Source: Leishmania infantum JPCM5
Taxonomy: Eukaryota; Euglenozoa; Kinetoplastea; Trypanosomatida; Trypanosomatidae
Assembly (NCBI RefSeq): GCF_000002875.2
Contig: NC_009408.2
Coordinates: forward strand, 96,001 to 160,000
Direction: 5' to 3'
DNA: 64,000 bases
The position numbers were made by a program, and so were the translations under genes. The notes under the pieces are model-generated. The model was not told where the DNA came from, did not search any database, and saw only the letters and a program-made list of their open reading frames with translations. Positions 53,201 through 62,092 of the stretch are shown here, in pieces; positions within the stretch are counted from its first letter, which is position 1; the number at the start of each line of letters is the position of its first letter.

Positions 53201-54312
53201 AGCGGGCTCAGGCGATGTCAATACCCACCACGCAGCTAGGGGTGAGGATCGACGAGGGTCTGGCCGCTGACCATTCTTCCGCCGCCGACGGCGATGCCGA
53301 TGCGTCATCGCGTCAATCGAAGCAGTGCAAAGGCAGCATCGTCTCTGCTGCTGCCCTGCACTACCTCCTGGCTAGGGGGAACACGACCACGTCATCAGCC
53401 ACAGCAATGGCAACTATGTTTAGCACCGCAGAGCTGGGCGATGCCCTTCAGACACTTTCAGTGTACGTCGAATTCCTTGAAAAGACGCGGCGCAGTGGTG
53501 TCTACAATGATCCGTGCGGCGAGCGGGCGATCGATCGTCGACTTAGGTGCGCCGCGGCCGCCTATGTGAACTGCCTGAGCGACACCTGGCACGTTACCAT
53601 GCGGGCTGCACCGTCGTCAACGTCTGCAGCGCCGCTCCACGTCGCCGACAAAGAGGTGCTTCTGACGTGTTTTCCTGCATTCTACCACTGTGCGCTACGA
53701 CTGTACGATAGACTGCTGTGGGACGAGGCGGAGCTCGACAAGAGCGGCGACGAAGTCTTAATGAATCTTCCCTGCCTCTCTGGTGCCCTTCATGAGGCCG
53801 CGTTTCGTGCCCTGGTGCGTACACCAGGAACAAGTAGGTGCACTATCGAGACAACTCTGTTGCTGGCCGACCGTGTTGCGCGCCGATGGGCCGCTCGGGG
53901 AATGGTGTCCTCCTCCTCGAGCGTCCCCAATTCAGCCGTGGCGTCGACCCCTTCGCTGAAAGATCACCAGCCAGCGTTCTGCGTGCCCCTCTCAGTCTAT
54001 CAGCTTGTGCTTGCCACCTACGCAGCGGATCGAACACCACTGCCGCAGCGCGTGCGAGCGTGCTGCGAGGCGGCGCTCCGTCGCGAGGAAAAACGTCAAT
54101 GGGAGGGCCCTTGTAGGGCCCTTTTTCATCCCCCTCCCCGGCGCCCCGACCTGGAGTGTGGGTCCGAATCAGCACGGGCACATGCACACATACGCCACGA
54201 AGAAAACGATCTGAGCGGAGATAGCCTCTCCGACACGGGCACCCCACCGACACGGCAGGCATGCTCTGAGCCCTCTGCTACCTTCTCTCACCGCACGCTA
54301 GCACGCGTGTAA
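50227..54312 (+). CDS. Large protein of unknown function, trypanosomatid-type orphan
   Basis: A 1361-residue protein starting MRRLAPLLTTAPSLSS, a short basic/hydroxylated N-terminus compatible with, but not proof of, mitochondrial import. After a Ser/Pro-rich region (about 60-140) most of the protein looks alpha-helical with Leu/Ala/Arg-rich segments (for example LLLSWALLLAREDMDPVVHAAVVYRLRR and ALCLAEVLCVRLLRCMHRW), as in helical-repeat proteins. I found no catalytic motif, zinc site or membrane helix. The C-terminal ~70 residues are polar and low-complexity. Long antisense frames overlap it but follow from GC-rich codons. The frame is uninterrupted over 4 kb, which is the main evidence that it is real. 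The start at 50227 is chosen because upstream codons are within the CT-rich leader. Confidence 0.75.
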   Translation: MRRLAPLLTTAPSLSSVILNGPSTYGGARAMSPCRAITTMAVCEASSDALTTFTSFEVESELSLAQEDLEQLQSVLQSVRSSSNTPASAKMRHVSTPSPSRPAASSSVSVTPPSMKSSVASTPPLRGHPLPLVRPQPVALPALLQRPRWHNVVHEQYRASVSGYVDACAQVLANVRSMWEVCAANRRRREAAGDSCFAEHVNTLLRHAHADALLVLLEGVTATHHGGDVFADGAAPFRCELILHLVRSLAGRPVELSGKHMAHLSKLLLSCPHLLTAAPPSQNNLSQALAAEVQEEVWSAFTCLCYATRRSLRRRQNVECLEALLCGVYMRVHRDPATVQSSGRDSRTSRLASAMLRSGVDAGDGGWQSQYAGHPLPPHLLAKVRQAALCHLVHRCLLRGALAKVGAAEEANEEHARLLLSWALLLAREDMDPVVHAAVVYRLRRSPGLAEGGSPAGASPACVESWRRLALRVEAVLRPSGLGEQRTTALATGAEVFQRVDRTCKATRGWAVSSMDRRLLAALRAQRFAQKHVPLRLGSATEPVVSRRVGAARARTRDAAVQRVSDGAAAALHAYARLRWGPLNISEAEQLVTDGATLALSAAPTDGARREAHAPVTERMIAEECEDVIETAADLPLHALCLAEVLCVRLLRCMHRWKGTSLGGVIAPPASSGTPQASPAVLPASQQRRVLAALWKLSAYTRAEVVTAALLELQGEARTTAATGRSGNVHSDPSRTAPPSARIGPSMLPRACWPLIGAVCRHAQDAVHVTRELMGHREMMAAPLSLASLQRLREWLVALPGSLHSAHMVKALREWAEMEKSKLSGASSRAQACLTAWDDVVRTALEQHAAQALLAALDGQSAAAVAATGPCCTPCGEELRSTYAVMTGPASAQLRRIQWIAEANSSAVREWRWSMGVASPLIGWTTVGRSASLLHHTSALPAAVLVVEATEADLTDTEHDAAVRLLCQRCFSGLSGSDTFSWSDRLACRALERAQAMSIPTTQLGVRIDEGLAADHSSAADGDADASSRQSKQCKGSIVSAAALHYLLARGNTTTSSATAMATMFSTAELGDALQTLSVYVEFLEKTRRSGVYNDPCGERAIDRRLRCAAAAYVNCLSDTWHVTMRAAPSSTSAAPLHVADKEVLLTCFPAFYHCALRLYDRLLWDEAELDKSGDEVLMNLPCLSGALHEAAFRALVRTPGTSRCTIETTLLLADRVARRWAARGMVSSSSSVPNSAVASTPSLKDHQPAFCVPLSVYQLVLATYAADRTPLPQRVRACCEAALRREEKRQWEGPCRALFHPPPRRPDLECGSESARAHAHIRHEENDLSGDSLSDTGTPPTRQACSEPSATFSHRTLARV

Positions 54313-54597
54313 GCGATGCACAAGCACCCACAGGCGCTTTCACAACCGTGTCCATCGTAGTCTTGTGTGCCGCATTCCAGTTGCCACCACCATCACCACC
54401 ACACACTCTCGTGCACACGGCCGTCCAGCGAATGCGCAAGACGCATCTGGCCCTTTGTGCTCAACACCGTTGGTGGGCTGACATCATCCTTGCCGGCTCG
54501 TTGGTCTCTTTTCGCCGAGGTGCTCCTTCGGGGTGTTGTGCTTTATTCGTGCGTCGCCCGCACTTCCTTCCCTTGCGCTTCCTTTTCCGAAGGTCAT
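54313..54597. other. 3' UTR of the large orphan gene
   Basis: Non-coding, up to the start of flank repeat copy 3. Confidence 0.5.
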
Positions 54598-55433
54598 GCA
54601 AGCATCCACCCGTGCGGAGCCGCGCAGGAGCACACACACACACACACCACTCGTGCGCAGCAGCCGCGTGTGCGCCAACGCATCGCTCCCTGGTGGTGGC
54701 TGCGGGTGGCCCCCCTCCCCGAGACGAAGAAAACCCGGCGGCATGCCAGCAGCGACTCCCCCGCGTGGCGGAGCTCCCTCGCTCGCCGTGGGCAGAGGGT
54801 GCGGCGCAGACAGACATCAAGTCAGGAGCGGCCGCACTGCCCCCTAGCCCCCACGCACGCATAGGTGCAGCGACAAGAGGCTGCGGCCCCCTTGGTTGCG
54901 CCATTGCGCTGAACGTGGCGCCGTGGAGCTGGGACGTGTCCTGCTGCGCGGAGAGCCTGACCAGCCACGACGCAGAGGGCCACGCGTGGTCGCTGTTACG
55001 GGCTGGCGCTCCCTCCTCGCGGTGCTCGACGCGGCCCCTGCAGGGGCGGAGGGTGGCGTATCGCGGCGCGCTTGGCCATCATTCGTGGCGCTGCGGGCCC
55101 GCCGCGCGCGCCCCATTGCCGCCTGTCTTTGGTCGTGGTGAGCTGGAGCGCGACGGCGACGCTGACGAGCTCGCGACATCTGCACTGCCGGAGGAGCCAA
55201 CGCCAAGCCGACATCCCCTGCCACCCGCGCGACAGACGCGGTCCGCCTATATCGCGGCGCGCCGTCCGCACCTTCGCCTCCGTCTGGCGACGAGCGCGCT
55301 AGGCGCGTGGCCCGATTCGGCGGCAGACGGTCCGTCCGAGACGCCCAGGATGTGACCGTGGGGTGGCAGCGGCGGTGGGCGCGCTGTGGTTGCGCGTATG
55401 CGTCCGTTGGATGAGCTGTGCACGGTGACAAGG
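54598..55433 (+). repeat. Transporter 5'-flank repeat, copy 3 (truncated)
   Basis: About 836 bases almost identical to the 5' part of the blocks at 13611 and 21083 (for example CGCAGCAGCCGCG here versus CGCAGCGGCCGCG). Identity ends at GGTGACAAGG (55424-55433), roughly 430 bases before the point where the transporter ATG would be. No transporter coding sequence follows. Instead repeat B and a Stealth gene come next. Confidence 0.9.
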
Positions 55434-55540
55434 TATACACACGACACCAGACATGTGCTGTGCCTTACACGCCACGCTCTCCTCTAGATGTTTTCTTTTT
55501 CGTGCTTCTTGCCGTCGTTTGCACGTCCCCAGTCCTCGCA

Positions 55541-55962
55541 TATGTGTGTGGTGTCTGTGCACGAGCGTCCCTCGCCTCTCCCCTGATGGCAGAGGCGAGG
55601 GCACCTTACACGGTGCGCGGTGTCGCAGGGTCCAGCGCCTACGGGGCAGGGGGAGGTGAGTGCGATGTTGTATCGCTGCTGATGCGCGCGGTCAGGTCCT
55701 GTAGAGGGGGGAGGGGGCGGTGCTGCGTCGGAGCGTCCTGCTACAGCGCACACGCTGGTGCCATCTGTGTGTTGGGCAGTGCGTGTGCGTGACTCGAGTG
55801 TATCTCGCCTGGACCTCACCGCCCATTGGTGGGGAGGCCGAGTGTCATCCCGAGGAACATAGCAGGCGGCCGCCTGCGGACCGGGTATGGGGGTGGGTAG
55901 GCCTTGAGGCAGGGGCCGAGCGGCGTTTGGCCTAGTGCTGTACGGCAGGGCGACGATGGCAC
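55541..55962 (+). repeat. Dispersed repeat B, hairpin form, copy 2
   Basis: Matches 61671-62092 over its whole length with few substitutions and 42891-43297 over most of it. The 11-bp inverted repeat is at 55569-55579/55591-55601 with an 11-base loop. Its 3' edge is followed by a short A-rich stretch (ACGAAGAAAAGAA). Lies ~470 bases upstream of the first Stealth gene. Confidence 0.92.
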
Positions 55963-56434
55963 ACGAAGAAAAGAATTGTGTGCGTAGGCGTTTATGGGAA
56001 TGCCTTTGAATGCGCTCCTCCTTTCCACTTGTGACTTTCTCTCTCTTGCTCACCCGCTCTTTACGGTCCCGCTGTCATCTGTTGTTCTCTGGTCGTGTGT
56101 GTCATAATGCGCATCAACCACGTGTCCCACGCTCACTCAGTCTTACCAGGCCGCGTGTGCGCCGTCTTCTTTCCGTCATTGTCATTTATTGTGCCCTTTT
56201 CTCCTCTTCACGCGCATTTGCTGGCCTGCATCGTCGTGCCGGGCGGGAGTGTGCCAGCAAGCATCCGACGAGTCGTCAACGCGCATAAGCGGCACACACG
56301 CATACATACATACACATATATACGCACATCCTTGCACATCCCCATCGGACTGCGCCCGAAACGGTAAAGATAGGGAGAGAGTGGGGTGCGTCACGCCACG
56401 ACAGCCGTGACCTATCGATCCTGCGAAAACAAAA
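55963..56434. other. Leader region of the first Stealth gene
   Basis: A CT-rich tract (56030-56070 and 56160-56215) suits trans-splicing. Short CA/TA repeats near 56310-56330. No separate gene. Confidence 0.5.
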
Positions 56435-59400
56435 ATGGAGGAGAATGCGACTATTCCGTATGTGCTGAGCATCGGCACGCTGCCCACAACCACGGCGCAA
56501 CTTCTAGCGTACGTTGCCGCCTTGGTGATGGCCGGAATGATCGAGTACGTCGTGCAAGTGCTACCTAGATGCTACCGTTTTGCCGCCGCCCGTGTCAAGG
56601 AGGTCCGCAGCGCAGCAAAAGAGATATGGCAACCACCCCGCAGCATCCGCAAGACTGTTTGGTGCCTCACGACGCTCATGCGCCGGTGGGAGGTATTCAC
56701 GGTGCCGGGCATCACCTTTGTACTGCTGTACATGTGCGCCGTCACGAGTCTCATTCACCTGTACATCTTTCACCGAAATCCTGATAATATACAACTCTGG
56801 ACCTACCAGGAGACACATTTCGACCTCACGTCGATGGGGCCCTCGCTTGTCTCCCCCGTGCACGACCCGCGCTCCTTGAGCCCGTACGGGCCGCGGTCGG
56901 ACCGCACGCTGGCGCACTTCTGCGGCCGGCCCACGGCCAGCAGCTACGACGGCTACACCGGCGCGCCGCACGCGGCCTACATGCACCATGACGTGGAGCG
57001 CGACCGCTACGTGGTGCGCACCTTCGGCCGCGGCGGCATGCGCGTGGACGAGCGGCGGCGCAGCGGCGTGGGCCGCAGCACCTACGAGGCCTTCTGCGCC
57101 GCCCCGCGGAGCGTGCAGCGCGGCACGCCGCTGGCGCCGTCGCCGTGGCTCGACGGCGAGGCCAACTGGCAGCTCGGCGACGCCGCGCCGCGGCACGCCG
57201 TCAACGGCGCGTTCAACTTCACTGTGCGTCCTCTCGCCGTGCCGCACGCAGCCGCAGCCGCAGCAGCCACCGGTACCACCGCCAGCCGAAGTGGCAACGC
57301 CGACGCGGACTTCACCAAGGCGGATCAGGGGCTGCGCACGCACTACCGCCGCTACACGCGCGACGAGCTGCTGCAGCGTCACGCACACCTCGACTTCATC
57401 TACTCCTACGTCAATGGCAGCGACATCACGCGCAGCTACACGAAGCCGTTTGCGAAGACGTGGGAGTGCTGGAACATGATTGCGTCGGTGCAGCTGCTGT
57501 GGGGCGAGATGCAGCGCTCGGCCGACACGGACACCGAGGCGCCGCACATCGCCGAGGACGCCTTCAGCCGCTACATCGCCGAGCTGCTGTTCGTGTCGGC
57601 GTCGAGCCCGTGCGCCATGTCGAAGCTGCTAGCGGACGTGGGCGCCGGCAAGGACGCGATGAAGCGTGTGGAGGCGTCGCTGTGGTGGGCCGCCACGCAC
57701 CCGAACGGGCCCCGCAGCGTCGAGGACGCACCGCTGCCGCCGCCGGAGATGACGCTGACGAACATGGAGCTGCTGCGCGCGCTGGGTGCGGACCTGGAGA
57801 GCGTGAAGCCGGACGACATCGACGCAGACTGCGACGAGCTGCGCCACGGCATGCGCGGGCTGCTGGAGCACACGCGCAGCTGGCACCGTGGCCGCATGGC
57901 TGTCGTGGCGCCGTACGGCAACGTGCCGCTGTGGCTGAACCACAGCAGGAACTTCTTCATGCGCTCCCTCTACGCCGCTGCCACGGCGGCCGCAGCGCGC
58001 GCTGAGGCGTCGGGTGGTGCCGCTGACGGCGACAATCCGAGGGTTCTCGGCACGGCCGAGGCGCGTTTCGTCAAGGAGGCGCACACCGGCACGCTGCACT
58101 ACACGCGCATCCACATTGTGGACCAGCGCGCGCTGATGCCGCCCGCGCCGCTAACGACCGTCAACAGCTACGTCGTCGAACCCTTCGTGTACCGACTGCG
58201 CAACGCGTCCTCCGTCTTCATCTACATGAACGACGACTACCTCATCATGAAGGACGTCGACATCACCGACTTCGTGAACGAGTTTGGCGGGCCGCTGCTG
58301 CGTATTCGGAAGTCAGACTCGATGGAGTACTTCGAGTCGAATCGCGACTACTTCCGCCGGGGTCTCGTGTTCAACACGATGCTTATGCACCGTGACCTGG
58401 ACAAGACACCCGCGGACCTGGAGGAGCTTGTGCAGCCGGCTGCTGCTGCTGCTGCCCTGACGTCGGTGGAGGGCGAGGCAGCCGTGGTGCGGCGCGGCGT
58501 CGTGCGTGCGTCGTGGGCTGCCTTCGCCGCTGCCGTGGACGCGCGCAGCAGCGTGGCGACGCCGGAAGGTGGTGCGAGGGCCACCAGCACGGCGTGCGCG
58601 AGCAACAGCAGCGCTGCTGTGTGTGCGTGGGCGGAGTGCGCGTGGGGCGCCGCTGAAGGAGCGCTGGTGCGCGATACGTGCGCGATGCCGCGCGTGTCGA
58701 CGCAGGGCGAGCCGGCGTGGGCCGCGGATGCAGCAGGCACCTTTGCGCTGGTGTCTCCGCCGTCTACGACGCCGGGCAGCAGCGAGTGGACGTGGGCAGG
58801 CCAGGCGCAGATGCCGGCGCTCGTGCACTGGGGTCGCCGCGTGCTGGACCGCGTGACGGCAGACCTCATCGCCCCGCGCTACTACCTCGAAACAGCGACG
58901 ATCGTCTTATCAGACGACGACATCGAGCGGTTTCCGCCGCGAGCGGCCTTGTCCAGTGTTGCAGAGCACCTGCGCTTGCTGATCGAGGTCTTGGCCCATG
59001 TCCGACGAGACAACGAGGAAGTCGCCGATACCAAGACCTCGTCAATGCAACTCCTCCACAGGTTCACGCAGGCTGTTGCCAATCACGAGTTCCCGACGCA
59101 CCGCGTGTTCAAGACGCAGCCGCGCCTGCGCAAGTACCGCATGCGGCTCGACAGCCACGCGCCCTACCCACAGTGCCGCAACATGTGGGGCTACATCCAC
59201 AAGCGCTACGCACCGGACCTCAACCTGAACATGTTCATGGAGCGCAAACGCACCACGATGGACCTGCTGCCGCCATCGACGCACACGGCGCACATGCTGC
59301 GGCATCCGTGGGCCGCGTCGAGTCAGTACCTGCCGTACCTGATGGCGAAGCAGGCGTGGCGCATGCAGCGCGGTGCCGGACTGTCGCCGCTGGGCAACGA

Positions 59401-60562
59401 CACGCCGGTGTTCCCGGTGGTGGACGTGGCGCTGGACAACGAGGACGGCTGCGCGCCGGCCACTTACATTACGGAGGCAGAGGAATCAGCGAGGTACCAC
59501 GAGTTCCGCGATGACCGGCTCTGGAATCGGCGGGCAATGGACAAAATTCGGAGCTACCAGGGAGTCAAGCCGTTCACGAACATCAACTCGAAGTTCTCGA
59601 ACAACGCGGTCGGCGAAACGCTCCGCAACTTCCTGGAGGAGCTCTTTCCGACCCCCATGCTGCTGGAACAACACTGGCGCAGCGCACCGAAGGCGGAGGG
59701 CGGCACGGACGAGCTGCGGGTATCGCGGAGGATTGATGGGGAGAGCGGTGCGCGTGACCTGCAGTTTGCGCATGTGGACGTCAACTTCAAGCGCCTGATG
59801 CACCTGCCGCTGATCCTTGTGAGCAACGACGAGGAGGGCTTCTGCCCGCTGCTGCGCAGCTTGCGGCACGCGTTGCCGAACTTCCGCGGGCGGCGCGTGG
59901 TGCAGGTGCTGGTGCCGCCGGCGGACGGCGTGTCGCTGCGCGCGGCGCGTGCGGACCGGCGACACGCCTACCGCGACTTCCTGCCGGTGGCGCGCTGCAG
60001 CCTGCCGGCTGACCGGCTTCGCCGCGTGACGCTGCCGGCGGACAGCGACGTGGCGGACGTGGTGGTGGCGGGGCTGCGGCTGGCGCGCGAGGACGTGGAG
60101 GTGGAGCGGTGGGAGGCGCCGGCGCTGGTGGAGCTGCGCGGGCGGCGCGTGGCGCTGCGCGCGGTGCAGGCGCTGGTGATCGACGCGCGCACGCTGCACA
60201 CCGGTGCACGCGGCTTCACGGAGCTGCCGCTCGCGCTGGCCGTGCCGGCCGAGCTGCTGGCGCACGAAGACTTCGCGGAGCACCTGCTGGACACCGCCGC
60301 GCAGTCGCTGGTGCGGCCGCCCACGGCAGCCGAGGCGGCCACGGTCGCCGCGGTGGTGCCGATGGAGGAGGACGGCAGGCGTAAGGAGGCCGCCTCTGCC
60401 GAAGACTTCGCTGCGAGCGTGCTGGTGCTGTCGGAGGCAGATGCGGAGGTGCGTCACACGCACTGGGCCCACGGCGCCTCCGAGCACGACCTGCTGAGCG
60501 GGATGCCGCTGCCGTACGACAAGATGGAGGACATGGAGGAGATGGTGCAGTGGGGCTTCTGA
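56435..60562 (+). CDS. Stealth-family hexose-phosphate transferase, copy 1 (phosphoglycan phosphotransferase candidate)
   Basis: A 1375-residue protein. Two hydrophobic segments (about 18-40 and 90-113) near the N-terminus flank a basic linker, suggesting a Golgi membrane anchor with the rest lumenal. Stealth regions follow in order: CR1 DFIYSYVNGSD (320-330); CR2 RIHIVDQRALMPP to FIYMNDDYLIMKDVDITDF (about 560-610), with the NDD motif at 599-601; CR3 THRVFKTQPRLR and HAPYPQCRNMWG (about 888-915); CR4 NINSKFSNNAVGETLRNFLEELFP (about 1048-1072). The family includes GlcNAc-1-phosphotransferase (GNPTAB) and bacterial capsule hexose-1-phosphate transferases. An Ala/Ser/Cys-rich insert separates CR2 and CR3 (about 669-790). 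A ~280-residue very GC-rich, Arg/Ala/Val-rich extension follows CR4. In Leishmania, transfer of Man-1-P builds phosphoglycan, making that a reasoned but unproven role. Confidence 0.88.
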   Translation: MEENATIPYVLSIGTLPTTTAQLLAYVAALVMAGMIEYVVQVLPRCYRFAAARVKEVRSAAKEIWQPPRSIRKTVWCLTTLMRRWEVFTVPGITFVLLYMCAVTSLIHLYIFHRNPDNIQLWTYQETHFDLTSMGPSLVSPVHDPRSLSPYGPRSDRTLAHFCGRPTASSYDGYTGAPHAAYMHHDVERDRYVVRTFGRGGMRVDERRRSGVGRSTYEAFCAAPRSVQRGTPLAPSPWLDGEANWQLGDAAPRHAVNGAFNFTVRPLAVPHAAAAAAATGTTASRSGNADADFTKADQGLRTHYRRYTRDELLQRHAHLDFIYSYVNGSDITRSYTKPFAKTWECWNMIASVQLLWGEMQRSADTDTEAPHIAEDAFSRYIAELLFVSASSPCAMSKLLADVGAGKDAMKRVEASLWWAATHPNGPRSVEDAPLPPPEMTLTNMELLRALGADLESVKPDDIDADCDELRHGMRGLLEHTRSWHRGRMAVVAPYGNVPLWLNHSRNFFMRSLYAAATAAAARAEASGGAADGDNPRVLGTAEARFVKEAHTGTLHYTRIHIVDQRALMPPAPLTTVNSYVVEPFVYRLRNASSVFIYMNDDYLIMKDVDITDFVNEFGGPLLRIRKSDSMEYFESNRDYFRRGLVFNTMLMHRDLDKTPADLEELVQPAAAAAALTSVEGEAAVVRRGVVRASWAAFAAAVDARSSVATPEGGARATSTACASNSSAAVCAWAECAWGAAEGALVRDTCAMPRVSTQGEPAWAADAAGTFALVSPPSTTPGSSEWTWAGQAQMPALVHWGRRVLDRVTADLIAPRYYLETATIVLSDDDIERFPPRAALSSVAEHLRLLIEVLAHVRRDNEEVADTKTSSMQLLHRFTQAVANHEFPTHRVFKTQPRLRKYRMRLDSHAPYPQCRNMWGYIHKRYAPDLNLNMFMERKRTTMDLLPPSTHTAHMLRHPWAASSQYLPYLMAKQAWRMQRGAGLSPLGNDTPVFPVVDVALDNEDGCAPATYITEAEESARYHEFRDDRLWNRRAMDKIRSYQGVKPFTNINSKFSNNAVGETLRNFLEELFPTPMLLEQHWRSAPKAEGGTDELRVSRRIDGESGARDLQFAHVDVNFKRLMHLPLILVSNDEEGFCPLLRSLRHALPNFRGRRVVQVLVPPADGVSLRAARADRRHAYRDFLPVARCSLPADRLRRVTLPADSDVADVVVAGLRLAREDVEVERWEAPALVELRGRRVALRAVQALVIDARTLHTGARGFTELPLALAVPAELLAHEDFAEHLLDTAAQSLVRPPTAAEAATVAAVVPMEEDGRRKEAASAEDFAASVLVLSEADAEVRHTHWAHGASEHDLLSGMPLPYDKMEDMEEMVQWGF

Positions 60563-61670
60563 GTGCTGCTGCTGCTGCTGCCATGCGGGTGTGGGTGGTG
60601 CCCTCGTGAGCCTCTCTCTGCAGGTTTGTGCGGATGCTTGTGGGGCGTGAAGGATGTGTGAGTAGATGAGGTAGATGTACCGGCCGGAAACGCGTACAGC
60701 TGAGTCAGTCCCACCTACGCTGAAGTGCCTGGTGCTCATGTCGCGCGAACGTGGAGGAGCTCCTCATGGGCATGAGGAGCGGGCAGCGCTGTCTGTTGGG
60801 GTATCGATTTCATTTTTTCTGGAGAGAGCTATTCTTTAATTTTTTTATGGTTACTGCTCACGCGCGGCGGTGGTCGATGCAGCGGCACAGGTGGTAGCCA
60901 CGTGCGACGTGTGCGCTTGAGCTTTTCTTCTATGAGTGATTTTTTTCTGATTGAAAGCCCAGGGTGTGTGTGATGCGCTTTCATGTATGTGTGGATGGGT
61001 GCTTTCGCCTTGTGTGTGTCTTTCTCATTCGCTTTCTTTCATGTGTGTCTGCGCCGCGTTGCGTTCGTGCGGCGAGGCAGTCCTCTCCCCCTCTTCTGCG
61101 CTCAACATCGTAGGTGTCTGCATGGTGCGTAAGTCGATCGACGGCTCGCGAGGCCGAGAGGGACGCGTGCCTTTTCGCACGCCCCTCTCTTTCAAGTGCG
61201 CGCGCACACACACACGCACCATAACCACGATGACGACATCAACCACAACCAAAGCACTTCTGCTGGGTACAATGGGCAGAAGCACACTTCATCGGTGTTT
61301 CCGGAGCGACGCGGGTCAAGGAGGAGGGGGTGGGCACACGCATATTCCGTTTTTTTATTTTGTTTTTCTTCATGGGAGCGAGTGAGATGAAGTCACACCG
61401 TAGATGTAAGACGACGCAGTGCGGATTAGTGGGGTGTGGTGGGGGAAAGGAAGAGGCGGCGGCAGCGTAGGAGCTGCCCCGCATACCCCCACCGCCACAC
61501 AAGCAATAGTTGAAAAAACTTGACGGCGGCTTTGGGCAGGCAAAGGACTGCGCATGCGTGTGAACGCACGGCAATCAGGACGCATCCTCCCCACCACACC
61601 CGTCTTGCCATTGGCCCTGCCCCACTCTGCCTTCTCTGCCCCTTCACCTCTGCAAGCCCGCGTTAAATTG
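60563..61670. other. 3' region of Stealth copy 1
   Basis: UTR-like sequence with T-runs and TG repeats. No gene seen. Confidence 0.5.
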
Positions 61671-62092
61671 TATGTGTGTGGTGTCTGTGCACGAGCATCC
61701 CTCGCCTCTCCCCTGATGGCAGAGGCGAGGGCACCTTACACGGTGCGCGGTGTCGCAGGGTCCAGCGCCTACGGGGCAGGGGGAGGTGAGTGCGATGTTG
61801 TATCGCTGCTGATGCGCGCGGTCAGGTCCTGTAGAGGGGGGAGGGGGCGGTGCTGCGTCGGAGCGTCCTGCTACAGCGCACACGCTGGTGCCATCTGTGT
61901 GTTGGGCAGTGCGTGTGCGTGACTCGAGTGTATCTCGCCTGGACCTCACCGCCCATTGGTGGGGAGGCCGAGTGTCATCCCGAGGAGCATAGCAGGCGGC
62001 CGCCTGCGGACCGGGTATGGGGGTGGGTAGGCCTTGAGGCAGGGGCCGAGCGGCGTTTGGCCTCGTGCTGTACGGCAGGGCGACGATGGCAC
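61671..62092 (+). repeat. Dispersed repeat B, hairpin form, copy 3
   Basis: Nearly identical to 55541-55962. The inverted repeat is at 61699-61709/61721-61731. About 1.5 kb upstream of the second Stealth gene, so each Stealth gene is preceded by one copy in the same orientation. Confidence 0.92.
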
